In this document: positions 17,807 through 26,850 of the stretch, one piece after another
Numbering within the stretch: the first letter of the stretch is position 1
How the letters are laid out: the number at the start of each line of letters is the position of its first letter
Assembly (NCBI GenBank): GCA_022711755.1
Contig: JAKLEA010000006.1
Location: forward strand, 62,001-126,000
Origin: Planctomycetota bacterium
Lineage (GTDB): Bacteria; Planctomycetota; Brocadiia; SM23-32; JAKLEA01
Direction: 5' to 3'
DNA length: 64,000 bases
Notes under the pieces: model-generated
Seen by the model: only the letters and a program-made list of their open reading frames with translations
Database searches by the model: none
Told to the model about the DNA's origin: nothing
Translations under genes and position numbers: made by a program

Positions 17807-20800
17807 CTATTCGTACCGGACGACGATATCCAGGCTTTCCGTCAGTCCGCTCAGGTCTATGATTTCTGTTGCCGCGTCAAATCCGTCATGCGATTTGCCG
17901 TTCACGGCAACCGATTTCATGCGTCTGCCGCCGGGAACGCGCAACTTGAGTTTGAGCGCGGGAATGGTGTTTCGCTCGGGGACTTCCATCCTTGCCGTGA
18001 CAATGCCGTCGTTGATCTTGGATACGATCTCGCAACTCACGGGGCCGAAGCAGGTCGGCGCGCCGGAGATGTTGATCCGTTTGCCGTGATCGAGCCATTG
18101 TCTGGGCGCAGCGTGGGCGAGGCGCAGTTCATTCGGAAGGCCCGTCTCATCGTCGAAGGATTCGTTCACAAGCATCAGTCGCAACGCCAGCAGGAAGCCG
18201 GCGTTGTTGCCGGAGCATGGCGAACCGTAACAGGATCGGTAATACTCCGCAGGCCGCGCCCCGACCGAATCGCCCTCCCCGCAGACGAAGGTGTTGCGCG
18301 TCTGACCGTGGGCGAGCTTGCCGTAGAACGAGAGGATCAGGCGTTCCGCCTCGTCGCGGTCGGCCATCAGTTGAACGTAGGCCGGAAGATAGACGTTGTC
18401 GAATCCCGTTGTGTAGTAGCCCGGCAGTCCGTCGCTTCGGAACGAGCCGATTCGCGTCGGGTAGTAATTGAACCGTATGAGGCCGAGCATCGTTGCCCCG
18501 TGGTTGTGAAGGAAGGACACAATTCCGTCCATCTCCTCTCCGCGCGGATCCCAAAGCCCGGAACTGAAGGCGTAGGGCATGCACAGGTTCCAATAACTGC
18601 CCATTCTCGACTGGGTTATCGGCGAAAACGGGCGGAAGTCATCAACAAGCAGCATGTTGGGGACAAAGAGACTGCCGTCGGTCAACCGGCTGCCTGATTT
18701 CTTCACAGCATCGCGCAGGGCCGACCTCAGACGTTTTGCTGCTGGGGCGTATTTAGCGCGAAGGTCTTCCCGTCCGACGATCCCCCAGACCTCGGCCATG
18801 TCCCTCATGCCGCGCCATGCAACCGCCTGTTGGAAAGTCGCGTAGGCCTTCACCGGAATGTCGCCGCAATGTCGTTCCTTGCGCAACATGCCGTTTGGAT
18901 CGTTCTCGATCTGATTAAGGAAGTCATCGCAGTATGACTGGTATTCTGCTGTATGCCTGTTGATGAAGTCGCCGTCCCGAATGAGCAGGAAGAAGTGCGC
19001 CCCGTGGCTCAACTTCTCTCCGCGCTCCCAGTTCGTGTAGTAGTCCGGGCCGCTGCCTTTCGCCATTCCGACCAGTGCGTCAAGACTCTCGCGGGATTCG
19101 TCCGGGAAACCGAAAAGGCCCAGGACAGTTGAGGCTTCGCTGCTTTCTGGCTGATAAAACGCGCCGTGATAGACAACGGAACCGACCGAGTAGCGCCAGC
19201 GCATGATAAGGTTCTGGATCAGCAGGTTCCGCTGGACGTCCATGACGAGTTTTTCAGGGACTTCAAAGAGTGTTCCTCGCGACAGCGCCCCATCCCAGTA
19301 TGCCATGGTCTCGCGTTTCGCCTCTTCATAGATGGATTTATCAATCATCGCGCCGGCGGGAAGTTCCGACTGCGGCGACCAGAGAAGATAAATGTCCTGC
19401 CCTCCCCCCTCTCTGATATCCATCTCATAGGCAATAGAATCGTCTCGCCACTCGGGCGATCCGGTATGGCGGATATCATTCCTGCCGGTCTTGCCCAGCT
19501 TCACGACCAGTCTTGTTGCATCCCGCGCGGATTCCCCCCTGTCCGCGCTGAGCTTTACGTAGGCGGCAAGGTGGTCAAGACCCGGCGCGCGGGCCGCGAA
19601 GGATTCCTGGCTGAAGACGGTTCCGCCGCGCTCGCTGTACCCGGTCTTCAGGATGGGATGGTAATCTCCTTCGAGAAACGGCCCCTTCAGCCGCGCAAGC
19701 TCGCTCCCGTAGCGCTCATTTCCTTCCGGGCCGACGAAGAATTCGATGAAGCGCGGCGAGTTGTATATGGTCCCGGCGATGCGGCTCCCGTCGGCAAGGG
19801 GGATGATGTACGGGGGCTTGCCGCCGTTCTCTCCGTAAAGAAGATTGTGAACGCCGAGCGTCTTGTTGTTGTGGCCGGTCGAGTAAAACAGAGGGCGCAG
19901 ATAATCCTTTATGTTTTCGTAAGTCGCGCCGCCCTTTGCGATTAATTCCTCGCCCCAGACGTCCCGTTCCTTTCGGAGGGCGTCGTTAAGTCTGCATTCA
20001 TATTCGGATTCGGTCCTGCCCGCCGCTTTCTGCCCGGCGGGATACGCGCTTTTGTCCTTGTCATAAAGGCCCTTGATCTCTTCCCCGGTCAATGCCCTGC
20101 CAAACACGGCAATGGAACCGATTGAGCCGCGGAAGCAGAATTCGGATGTCTTATCCAGGTTGGCATAGGCGCCGATCAGAACGGGCGTATCATGCTTGTC
20201 CAGTTGCCCGCCGTCAAAGTCGCAAGCGGCGACAGGGGAACCGTTCATGAACAATCGCATCACTGAGCCGTCGTATGTGGCGGCGATGAAGTTCCAACCC
20301 GTATAATCCAGGACGTCTCGGGCTTCCAGAAACCCGTGCTTTCCGCGCGCGCTGACGTTGAGGCTGACCGACCGGGGGTGTTCCGGAGAATCCATCAGAA
20401 AAATGGCATACTGATACCACGGCTTCACGTGCGCGGGCAGAGACTTGGCCAGAACCGGTTTCTGCGTTTCAAGCGAGTCCTCCTCCGGTTTAACCCATGC
20501 CGCGATTGTCAGGAACGGCATATTCAGTGACGCGCTGCTCCGCGCCTCGGCGTGAGCGCCGTTGCCGTCGAAATAGAAATATGGACGCTCAACCAGGTCC
20601 TCCTGGTTCTTCATCACAGAGACGTTCTTGAGCGCCGCTGCATTGCCGTTGCCCGTCAGGTCCGGGGCGCACCGAACATCCGACTTCGCAGCGTCCCAGG
20701 TCGCGACTGCGCCAGCCGGAGGACTCCCGTTCTCAGCCGCGGTCGCCGCCCCTGCCAGCAGTATGACCGCCCACGGCAGAGCCGCGATGCTCAGATGCCA

Positions 20801-20809
20801 AAAGTTCAT
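17807..20809 (-). CDS. Secreted LamG plus six-hairpin glycosidase-like protein
   Basis: 1000 residues from the ATG at 20809. A signal peptide ends at ATAAENG (about residue 26). Residues 55-240 are a LamG/concanavalin-like domain (FYFDGNGAHAEARSSASLN, GSIGSIAVFGRALTGEEIKGLYDKD). The remaining about 700 residues resemble an (alpha/alpha)6 toroid glycosidase of the GH37/63/78/95 kind, with segments such as YYTNWERGEKLSHGAHFF and GSYWNLCMPYAFSSGLWDPRG. I cannot fix the family or the catalytic acids. It shares strand with the two GH32-like genes upstream of it (79 nt gap), so the three probably form one sugar-utilisation operon. Confidence 0.75.
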   Translation of the reverse strand: MNFWHLSIAALPWAVILLAGAATAAENGSPPAGAVATWDAAKSDVRCAPDLTGNGNAAALKNVSVMKNQEDLVERPYFYFDGNGAHAEARSSASLNMPFLTIAAWVKPEEDSLETQKPVLAKSLPAHVKPWYQYAIFLMDSPEHPRSVSLNVSARGKHGFLEARDVLDYTGWNFIAATYDGSVMRLFMNGSPVAACDFDGGQLDKHDTPVLIGAYANLDKTSEFCFRGSIGSIAVFGRALTGEEIKGLYDKDKSAYPAGQKAAGRTESEYECRLNDALRKERDVWGEELIAKGGATYENIKDYLRPLFYSTGHNNKTLGVHNLLYGENGGKPPYIIPLADGSRIAGTIYNSPRFIEFFVGPEGNERYGSELARLKGPFLEGDYHPILKTGYSERGGTVFSQESFAARAPGLDHLAAYVKLSADRGESARDATRLVVKLGKTGRNDIRHTGSPEWRDDSIAYEMDIREGGGQDIYLLWSPQSELPAGAMIDKSIYEEAKRETMAYWDGALSRGTLFEVPEKLVMDVQRNLLIQNLIMRWRYSVGSVVYHGAFYQPESSEASTVLGLFGFPDESRESLDALVGMAKGSGPDYYTNWERGEKLSHGAHFFLLIRDGDFINRHTAEYQSYCDDFLNQIENDPNGMLRKERHCGDIPVKAYATFQQAVAWRGMRDMAEVWGIVGREDLRAKYAPAAKRLRSALRDAVKKSGSRLTDGSLFVPNMLLVDDFRPFSPITQSRMGSYWNLCMPYAFSSGLWDPRGEEMDGIVSFLHNHGATMLGLIRFNYYPTRIGSFRSDGLPGYYTTGFDNVYLPAYVQLMADRDEAERLILSFYGKLAHGQTRNTFVCGEGDSVGARPAEYYRSCYGSPCSGNNAGFLLALRLMLVNESFDDETGLPNELRLAHAAPRQWLDHGKRINISGAPTCFGPVSCEIVSKINDGIVTARMEVPERNTIPALKLKLRVPGGRRMKSVAVNGKSHDGFDAATEIIDLSGLTESLDIVVRYE

Positions 20810-20887
20810 CTCATTCCCCCGCGCATCTCCTGCTCCCAACGTGACGGTAACAACGTAAGCGCGGTTTGCGCGTTCCAAAAACTACAG

Positions 20888-22501
20888 CTACCACGGATTC
20901 GACGGCATCATGTCCCATGCCCGGAGCGTCTTTACGGTCATCGCTCCGCCGCGACTGAACAGAGACACGCCGATGCTGTCCGGCCTTGTGGGGTAAATCC
21001 GGCGCATGACGGCCTGACGCTCGTTGGCGAAAACCTCCACGACCGACTTGTCCACAAATACATTCAGGCGAAGCGGCTCTCCGGGCTTGAGCGCCAGCGG
21101 TCCGCCCTCGATTGATTTCGGCCCCTGGCCGAGACTTGACTTGCCCGTGTCAATCTTCAGCTTTGCGTCGGCAGCATCGTAAAAGACGACGGTTTCCTCT
21201 TCCCCGCCGGGGGAGCGGCAGACCTTGAGTCCGAACTGCGCGGCGTCTGCGCCGGGCTGTATTTCGATTTCAATTTCGAGGCTGTTTCCGGTTATCTCCT
21301 TCAGCGGAATCTCGGAGTTGGCGGCAACAGTGACGGATTCGACCTGGCGCGGATTGAAGCGCAACGCCCGCAATTCCTCCGCCGGGGCCATGCGCAGCGT
21401 CACGTCATCGCCCAGCCAGAGCAGTCGCGGCAGGCTCATCTCGCCGGACCATCCGCTGTCCTGCCGCGTCTTTCCGTCCCGCTGGTCGAATATCCATGAC
21501 CACATGATGCGCCGCCCGCGCGCGTCCATCAGGCTTTCCGGCGCAAAAAAGCAGTTGTCAATCCACGTCATGCGTCCGTGCGTCTCCGGCGTGAAGGAGT
21601 CCTTCTCATAACGTCCGATGTAATACTGGCAGCCGAGGTTGTGGCTGATGAAGAGGATCATGTGCCGGTCGCTCATGGGGCCGCCATTGCGGCCTGATGG
21701 AATCGTGAAAAAGTCTGGACACATGTCGTCCTCGTCCTCGCGCGTCCACTTCCGGTCGGACTTGTAGAAGGGATGCAGATACTCCCATTTCTCAAGATCG
21801 TCTGAGATGAACAGATAAAGCGTGTCGCCGAGATGTTCCTGCATTTTGCGCTTGATCCCGAACTCGCGCAGGACGAGAAGGTTGCCGGTGAGCATGTAGT
21901 ATCGCCCGTCGCGCTCCCAAATCTGTGACGGGTCCGCCGCGCCGTAGACAACCGCCCCGCCGTCCTTGTCCTTCGCCTCAGTCAATCCAAGCGCTGTTTC
22001 GCGGATGACCGGGTTGTGCGGACTCTTCGTCCAGCGCTCAAGATTGTCGTCCGTGCTTGTGGCGATGCAGATTCCGCCGGGATTGCCCAGTCCCCAATAC
22101 GTGATCGTCGCAGCGCCGTCGCGGTCAATGAACGCGCCGCCGCTGAAGATTCCGTTGTCCGCTCCGCCGGGTTCGAGCGCGAGGGAGTGATGACGCCAGT
22201 GGACGAGGTCCGCGCTGGAGACGTGCGCCCAGCAGTGGCCCTTCTCCGTCTGGACGATGTACATCAGGTGGTATCTGCCCTTCCAGAAGAGCGCGCCGTT
22301 CGGGTCGAACGGACCGCACAGACCTTCCGGTGTGACGAAGTGATAGCCGGGGCGCCACGGATCGGACTGGAGCTTCGCGCGAAGCGCCCGCGCGCTTTGA
22401 ATCATCCCCGCTCCGTCGGCTTCCGCCCCCGCGCACGCGACGGCAAATCCGGCGGAGATCGCCGGTATCAATATCCTTGTAGCGCTGATGAATCCGCCCA
22501 C
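20888..22501 (-). CDS. GH32-like secreted protein lacking the catalytic Glu of the ECP motif
   Basis: 537 residues from a GTG at 22501, which follows AAGGAGCG by 7 nt. A signal peptide covers about the first 25 residues. The five-bladed GH32 propeller shows FDPNG at 65-69 (nucleophile Asp66), FSGGA at 119-123 and ADPSQ (Asp190), and the C-terminal beta-sandwich ends with NVFVDKSVVEVFANERQ, as in fructosidases. In known GH32 enzymes the acid/base Glu precedes Cys-Pro; here residues 259-265 read DMCPDFF, so Met260 stands there. The paralogue next door also lacks it. The protein may use another acid, bind without cleaving, or act on a non-fructan substrate. Confidence 0.85.
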   Translation of the reverse strand: MGGFISATRILIPAISAGFAVACAGAEADGAGMIQSARALRAKLQSDPWRPGYHFVTPEGLCGPFDPNGALFWKGRYHLMYIVQTEKGHCWAHVSSADLVHWRHHSLALEPGGADNGIFSGGAFIDRDGAATITYWGLGNPGGICIATSTDDNLERWTKSPHNPVIRETALGLTEAKDKDGGAVVYGAADPSQIWERDGRYYMLTGNLLVLREFGIKRKMQEHLGDTLYLFISDDLEKWEYLHPFYKSDRKWTREDEDDMCPDFFTIPSGRNGGPMSDRHMILFISHNLGCQYYIGRYEKDSFTPETHGRMTWIDNCFFAPESLMDARGRRIMWSWIFDQRDGKTRQDSGWSGEMSLPRLLWLGDDVTLRMAPAEELRALRFNPRQVESVTVAANSEIPLKEITGNSLEIEIEIQPGADAAQFGLKVCRSPGGEEETVVFYDAADAKLKIDTGKSSLGQGPKSIEGGPLALKPGEPLRLNVFVDKSVVEVFANERQAVMRRIYPTRPDSIGVSLFSRGGAMTVKTLRAWDMMPSNPW

Positions 22502-22538
22502 GAAATCGCTCCTTTCATGCCGGCGTCGGGAATCGATG

Positions 22539-24740
22539 TTACCACGGATTCGTCGGGGCCATGTCCCAGGCGTCCGCGCTGACGATCTTTGCTGCGCCGC
22601 CCTTTGCGAACAGGCTTACGCCGACGGCGTCCGGGCGCGTCGGGTAGATTCGCTGGGTGACACACTGCCGCCCGTTTGCGAAGACCTCGACGATGGAGCA
22701 ATCCACGAACACCCGCAGGCGCAACGGCTCCCCGGCCTTGAGGCTCAGGGGAGCCTTCTGTGCCCGGATGTCTTCCTTGCCTGCCGTGCTGTGCGGATCG
22801 GGCCAGCCGTAACGGACGTCGGGGCTTAGGCTGGATTTCGTCACGTCGAGAATCAAAGCCTGCTCCGCCGGATCGTATGCGATGACGGTCTCCTCCTCGC
22901 CGCCGGGCGAGCGCCGAACGGAAAGCCCGACCTGCTTCGCCTTGCCCGGCTCGATCTCAAGCGCCAACTCAATGCTGTCTCCCGCGATACCCTCAAGCGG
23001 GATTTCCCTGTCTGCGGCAAGGTTCAGATTCCCGCACTTGCGGGGGTTGAGCCTCAGGCGCTCGACTTCCGCAATCGGCTCGACCAAGAGCGATCCGTCC
23101 GGCGCCAGGGAGAGGACGCGCGGCAGGCTCATCACGCCCGACCAGCCCGCCTCCAGCCAGCATTTATGCGGTCTCGCCTCGCAGACCCATGCCCAGAGGA
23201 TGCGGCGTCCCTTGTCGTCCACAAGGGTTTCCGGAGCGAAGTACCGCCCGCCCGGCCAGTTCATCAGGCCGTGCCGCTCCGGCGTGAATTTCTCGTCCTT
23301 CCATGTCCCGACGGCGTACTGCGCGCCGCGGTCGTGGCTGATGAAGACGAACACATGTTTGTCCCCAAGTTTGAAGAAGTCCGGGCACGACGCGTCGCGT
23401 CCGACGATCCATTTGCGGTCGGTGATGAACGGCCCGCGGTGCTCCCATTTCTTCAAATCGCTCGATCTGAAGAGCGTCGGCGTCTCACCGCCGAAAATGG
23501 CATAATAAGTATCTCCCTCAAGCCAGCCGTGAGGATCCCAGGAGCTGTATTTGCCGTAGTCGGGATCGCCCTGCTTCGGCATCGGGACGATTGGGTTGGA
23601 CGCCGGCTTCTCCCATTCGATGAGTTCGTCATCCCTGCTGATCGCGATGCAGTTGCCCGCGCCGCAGCCGTGATAGATGATCGTCGGTTTGCCTTCCTTG
23701 TTGACGAACGCCCCGCCGCTGAAGATGCCGTCGTCGCCGTTGCCGGGGACGAGAGCGGGGGGCAGGATGCGCCAGTGAAGCAGGTCGGCGCTGGTCGCGT
23801 GGCCCCAGCAGTGCCCCGGGTCCTGGATGATGTACATCAGGTGATATTTTCCCTTCCAGAAGATCGCGCCGTTGGGGTCGAACGGGTGGCAGACGCCTTC
23901 CGGGCTGACGAAGTGGTATCGCGGGCGTTGCTGATCGGAAAGCAGCTTCGCCCGCATTGCGCGGGCGTCGGCGATGAGATCGCCGTGCGGAGCCGTCGCC
24001 CCGGCCCCGCGCCAGCGCTGCGGCTCCCCGCGCGCGCTTACCAGGTAGCTGCCCTTGCCGGGAATGCGCAGACGTCCGCCCGAAACCTCGATTTCTCCGA
24101 AGAGTTTCGTGTTCGGGAACACGCCCATGCGCTCCGACACCCTGCCGTCGCCGAAGCTCCACCACGCGAGCGGGGCGGGGTCGGAAGGCTCGTTCGGCTT
24201 CAGCGCGGCGATCTGCTCAAGCGAGAGGGGTACGTCGTAAATTCGCGCGTCCGCGATGCCCCCGGCAAGGCACTCTCCCGGACCGGATGCAACGTGGCGC
24301 AGCCCCATGACCGCGAAGCTTGCCGGGCCGAAGGACTGCGGCGCGGCGATCTCATAGGAGGCGTAGACCTGGCCGTTACGGAAGATTGAAACAGTCTTTC
24401 CCCGGTAGACGACGGCCATCTGGACGAGCGTCTGCGGGTCGGCGGTCTCCAGCGGCCATGCGCCCTGGTTCTGCGGGGTGCGGTTGAAGCCGTCGCTCCC
24501 TGCCATCCACTTGCCGCGGGCGATTTCGCCGAAGACTATGGCGTCGAAGTGGTCCGCGCCGTCCTCAATGGTCAGGGCGCTTCCGCCGGACTGCTTCAGG
24601 TCGGCGAGCGCCACCCATGCCACCAGGGTTTTGTCGGTAATGGTCTTCATCTCTCCGGTCTGGCCTCCGTCGGCGGCGATCAACCGTCCGCCTGAAATGA
24701 GAACAAGGCACGATCCAATGACGCACAAGGCGTTTTTCAT
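22539..24740 (-). CDS. LamG-GH32-like secreted protein lacking the catalytic Glu of the ECP motif
   Basis: 733 residues from the ATG at 24740 behind GGGAGG. A signal peptide precedes a LamG-like domain (residues 35-185, ending ARIYDVPLSLEQIAALKPNEP), then a GH32 unit from about residue 255. FDPNG is at 287-291 (Asp288), FSGGA at 340-344 and WDP at 401-403. The acid/base motif reads ASCPDFF (450-456) with Ser451 in place of Glu. It aligns along its length with the 537-residue protein 37 nt downstream, so the two arose by duplication; only this one carries the LamG domain, which may bind glycan. It is the first gene of the three-gene minus-strand set. Confidence 0.85.
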   Translation of the reverse strand: MKNALCVIGSCLVLISGGRLIAADGGQTGEMKTITDKTLVAWVALADLKQSGGSALTIEDGADHFDAIVFGEIARGKWMAGSDGFNRTPQNQGAWPLETADPQTLVQMAVVYRGKTVSIFRNGQVYASYEIAAPQSFGPASFAVMGLRHVASGPGECLAGGIADARIYDVPLSLEQIAALKPNEPSDPAPLAWWSFGDGRVSERMGVFPNTKLFGEIEVSGGRLRIPGKGSYLVSARGEPQRWRGAGATAPHGDLIADARAMRAKLLSDQQRPRYHFVSPEGVCHPFDPNGAIFWKGKYHLMYIIQDPGHCWGHATSADLLHWRILPPALVPGNGDDGIFSGGAFVNKEGKPTIIYHGCGAGNCIAISRDDELIEWEKPASNPIVPMPKQGDPDYGKYSSWDPHGWLEGDTYYAIFGGETPTLFRSSDLKKWEHRGPFITDRKWIVGRDASCPDFFKLGDKHVFVFISHDRGAQYAVGTWKDEKFTPERHGLMNWPGGRYFAPETLVDDKGRRILWAWVCEARPHKCWLEAGWSGVMSLPRVLSLAPDGSLLVEPIAEVERLRLNPRKCGNLNLAADREIPLEGIAGDSIELALEIEPGKAKQVGLSVRRSPGGEEETVIAYDPAEQALILDVTKSSLSPDVRYGWPDPHSTAGKEDIRAQKAPLSLKAGEPLRLRVFVDCSIVEVFANGRQCVTQRIYPTRPDAVGVSLFAKGGAAKIVSADAWDMAPTNPW

Positions 24741-25516
24741 GCAGGTACCTCCCGGCGCCGCGCGGCAATGTAGGGTGGGCGCTCCGCACCCACGCGGGTA
24801 CTCCGGCAACGTAGTATGTGCGAGGTCGAAGACCCGGATGTGTTTAGCGCAAACTTTCCTTTGGAGAACCCCCCTTCCCCCGCTGTACGGCGCGGGGGAA
24901 GATCGTGCGTTCTCGCATTCCGTTTCATCGAGGAACAGGACGCTAAACACATACGAAAACCTGAACACATTAAGATCTCACAGGCGGATGCGGCATTGGA
25001 ATGAGATGATGACCTGTCCGGCAACGGGCGTCAAGCGCGAGGTTGCTGGATGGCGACAATGCTTGATGCCTCCGGACGAAGTAAGAACACGCCTTTCCCC
25101 ATGCCGCGCTAGTGTGCGCCAATTTATCCGGGTATGAAAGTAGCCCGCTTCAGATGGCACCCGGCGATATGTTTGCATGTCTTTGGACGCCTTTCGCGCG
25201 TCGTTTTCCCAGCCCGAAGGGCGTCTGGTGGTAGCCTCGGCGCGCAAGCCCGTGGATAACGCCAAGCGTATTTTTTAAAGCCCCGACAGGGGCGATTGAC
25301 GGCATGAATGCCTTCGGTCGCCCGTTTCACGGGCTTGAAGGTTGAGGGGCTGCTCAGTCCACGGGTTGCGCCGCACCCGTGGCTGCCATCAGACGCCGCA
25401 AGCGGCAAAGACTGCGAATTCAAGGGGAGAATCGGTAAACGTAAAGAACTCCCCCGGGGTGCGGTTTTGGATTTGGGCAAGAGGTGGAGTGGTGATATAA
25501 GAGGAGGTGCAGGGGT
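24741..25516. other. Intergenic region before the insertion sequence
   Basis: 776 nt without a supportable gene. It starts with the leader of the LamG-GH32 gene, has a small hairpin around 24772-24796 (GGGTGGG with CACCC), and contains the hairpin cluster at 25280-25406. The left end of the ISKra4-type element lies near 25455. Reading frames present here are short and lack any family resemblance. Confidence 0.6.
25280..25406. repeat. Hairpin-rich repeat beside the insertion sequence
   Basis: Four inverted repeats stand in 127 nt: GCCCC/GGGGC (25280-25284, 25289-25293), GCCCGT/ACGGGC (25320-25325, 25329-25334), CCACGGGT/ACCCGTGG (25359-25366, 25375-25382) and GCCGC/GCGGC (25395-25399, 25402-25406). 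This looks like a dispersed intergenic element of the kind common in Planctomycetes and relatives. It is not coding. Its position 50 nt from the IS end may be chance or a target preference. Confidence 0.62.
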
Positions 25517-26850
25517 ATGGCAAGATCACAGAGGGGTTTGGGTGACGCAAGGAGAGGGAGTATGGACCTCGAGCAGGCAGAAGAGCAGTTTGTGAAGCAA
25601 GCGCGTGAGATGTTCCGCAAGATACATGGACGCTGGAGCGGGACTCGGACCAACAAGATAGGGGCAACGGAATGGTTGGCGCGGGACGAGGCGCACCGGT
25701 TGGCTGTGCGGGCGATGGAACTGAGCCAGGAAGCGGAAGTGGCGCAGACGGGCGAAAAAAAGGGGTAGATAGTGCGCCGTGCAGTTGTGGAGGGCATCCT
25801 CATTTCAAGCGCTGGACGCAGCGCACGCAGGTGAGCATAGTGGGAGATATCCGGTTGCGACGGCGCTACTACTGGTGCGCGACGTGCCGGATGGGACAGA
25901 GCGAGTCGGACGAGCAGGCGGGCCTTGACGTGGGCAAGTTCAGCACAGGGATGCGGCAGTTGATGGCGCTATGCGGCATGAGTACGTCGTTTGGCGAGGC
26001 GGCGGTGATGCTCAAGCGACTGGCGGGGGTGACGTGTTCCAAGAGCGCGGTGCGCAAGGTGAGTCTGCAAGAGGGAGGGCGAGTTGGGCGGGAACGGGAG
26101 GGTGCGCGGCGGCAATGGGACTGGCAGGGGGATGGGAGGCTCTACGTATCAGCCGACGGCGTTCAGGTTCCGCTGGTGGAGGGATGGCAGGAGATGAAGG
26201 TGGGGGCGTTCTACGACAGCCGCAAGACGCAGCATCACGCGGTGGCGGGTTTCGAAGGGGCCGAGCAGTTCATGCCTCGGCTTCGAAGAGAAGCCATAGG
26301 GATGGAGGCCGGCAAGGCTAAGGAGATAGTGCTAATAGGCGACGGAGCCAAGTGGATATGGAAGCGAGGAGGCCAGCAACTGCCCATGGCGGTGCAGATA
26401 CTGGACTTTTACCATGCCAGTGAACAGATAGGCGCTTGCGCATATGAGTTATACGAAGAAGGCAGCGGCCAAGGGAAGGCGTGGTGGAAACGGTGGCGCG
26501 ACAGTCTTTACGAGCGGGGCGCGGGATGGGTGAGCGCTGCGCTGGGGGGTGTTGAGAAGCGTTTCAAGAAGAAGCGCAAGGTTGCTGCCGTGCGGAAGTT
26601 GCGCGAATACTTGTCGCGCAACGCATCGCGCGCCGATTATCCGAAGCTTCTGGAGAAGGGCTACGACATAGGAAGTGGGCCGGTGGAGAGCACGTGCAAG
26701 CGTCTGGTAACCACACGGCTGAAGATAAGCGGCGCAAGGTGGCGCAAGAACAACAGCCTCGCCATAGCGACGCTGAGGGCCTGTTTTTTCAGCGACGAAT
26801 GGGACACATGCTTCAAAGCCGCCGCCTAAAACAAAAACCGCACACCTCCC
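25455..26850 (+). mobile_element. ISKra4-type insertion sequence
   Basis: About 1.4 kb around a two-frame transposase. Imperfect terminal inverted repeats share the core TGCGGTTTT (25460-25468 on plus; 26834-26842 on minus) with extra GG-rich and T-rich flanks. The exact ends and a target duplication could not be fixed by eye. The transposase has the family features described in its own entry. The right end overlaps the 3' end of the flippase gene on the other strand. Confidence 0.7.
25517..26829 (+). CDS. ISKra4-family transposase made by -1 frameshift
   Basis: The upstream frame runs from ATG 25517 (behind GAGGAGG) to TAG 25766-25768 and encodes 83 residues. The downstream frame is -1 to it and stays open from before the stop to 26829. 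At 25756-25762 the upstream frame reads A AAA AAG, a canonical -1 slippery heptamer; slipping gives E-K-K-G-V-D-S-A-P-C-S-C and a fusion of about 437 residues. The downstream part has a zinc-ribbon (CSC...CATC), then the DDE acids in SADGVQVP, LIGDGAKWIW and GSGPVESTCKR, which are typical of ISKra4 transposases. Both frames look intact, so the break is more likely programmed than decay. Confidence 0.82.

Noticed and set aside
24741..25279. A small gene in the GH32 leader region
   Set aside because: Frames there overlap each other on both strands, are short and lack a convincing ribosome site or family pattern.
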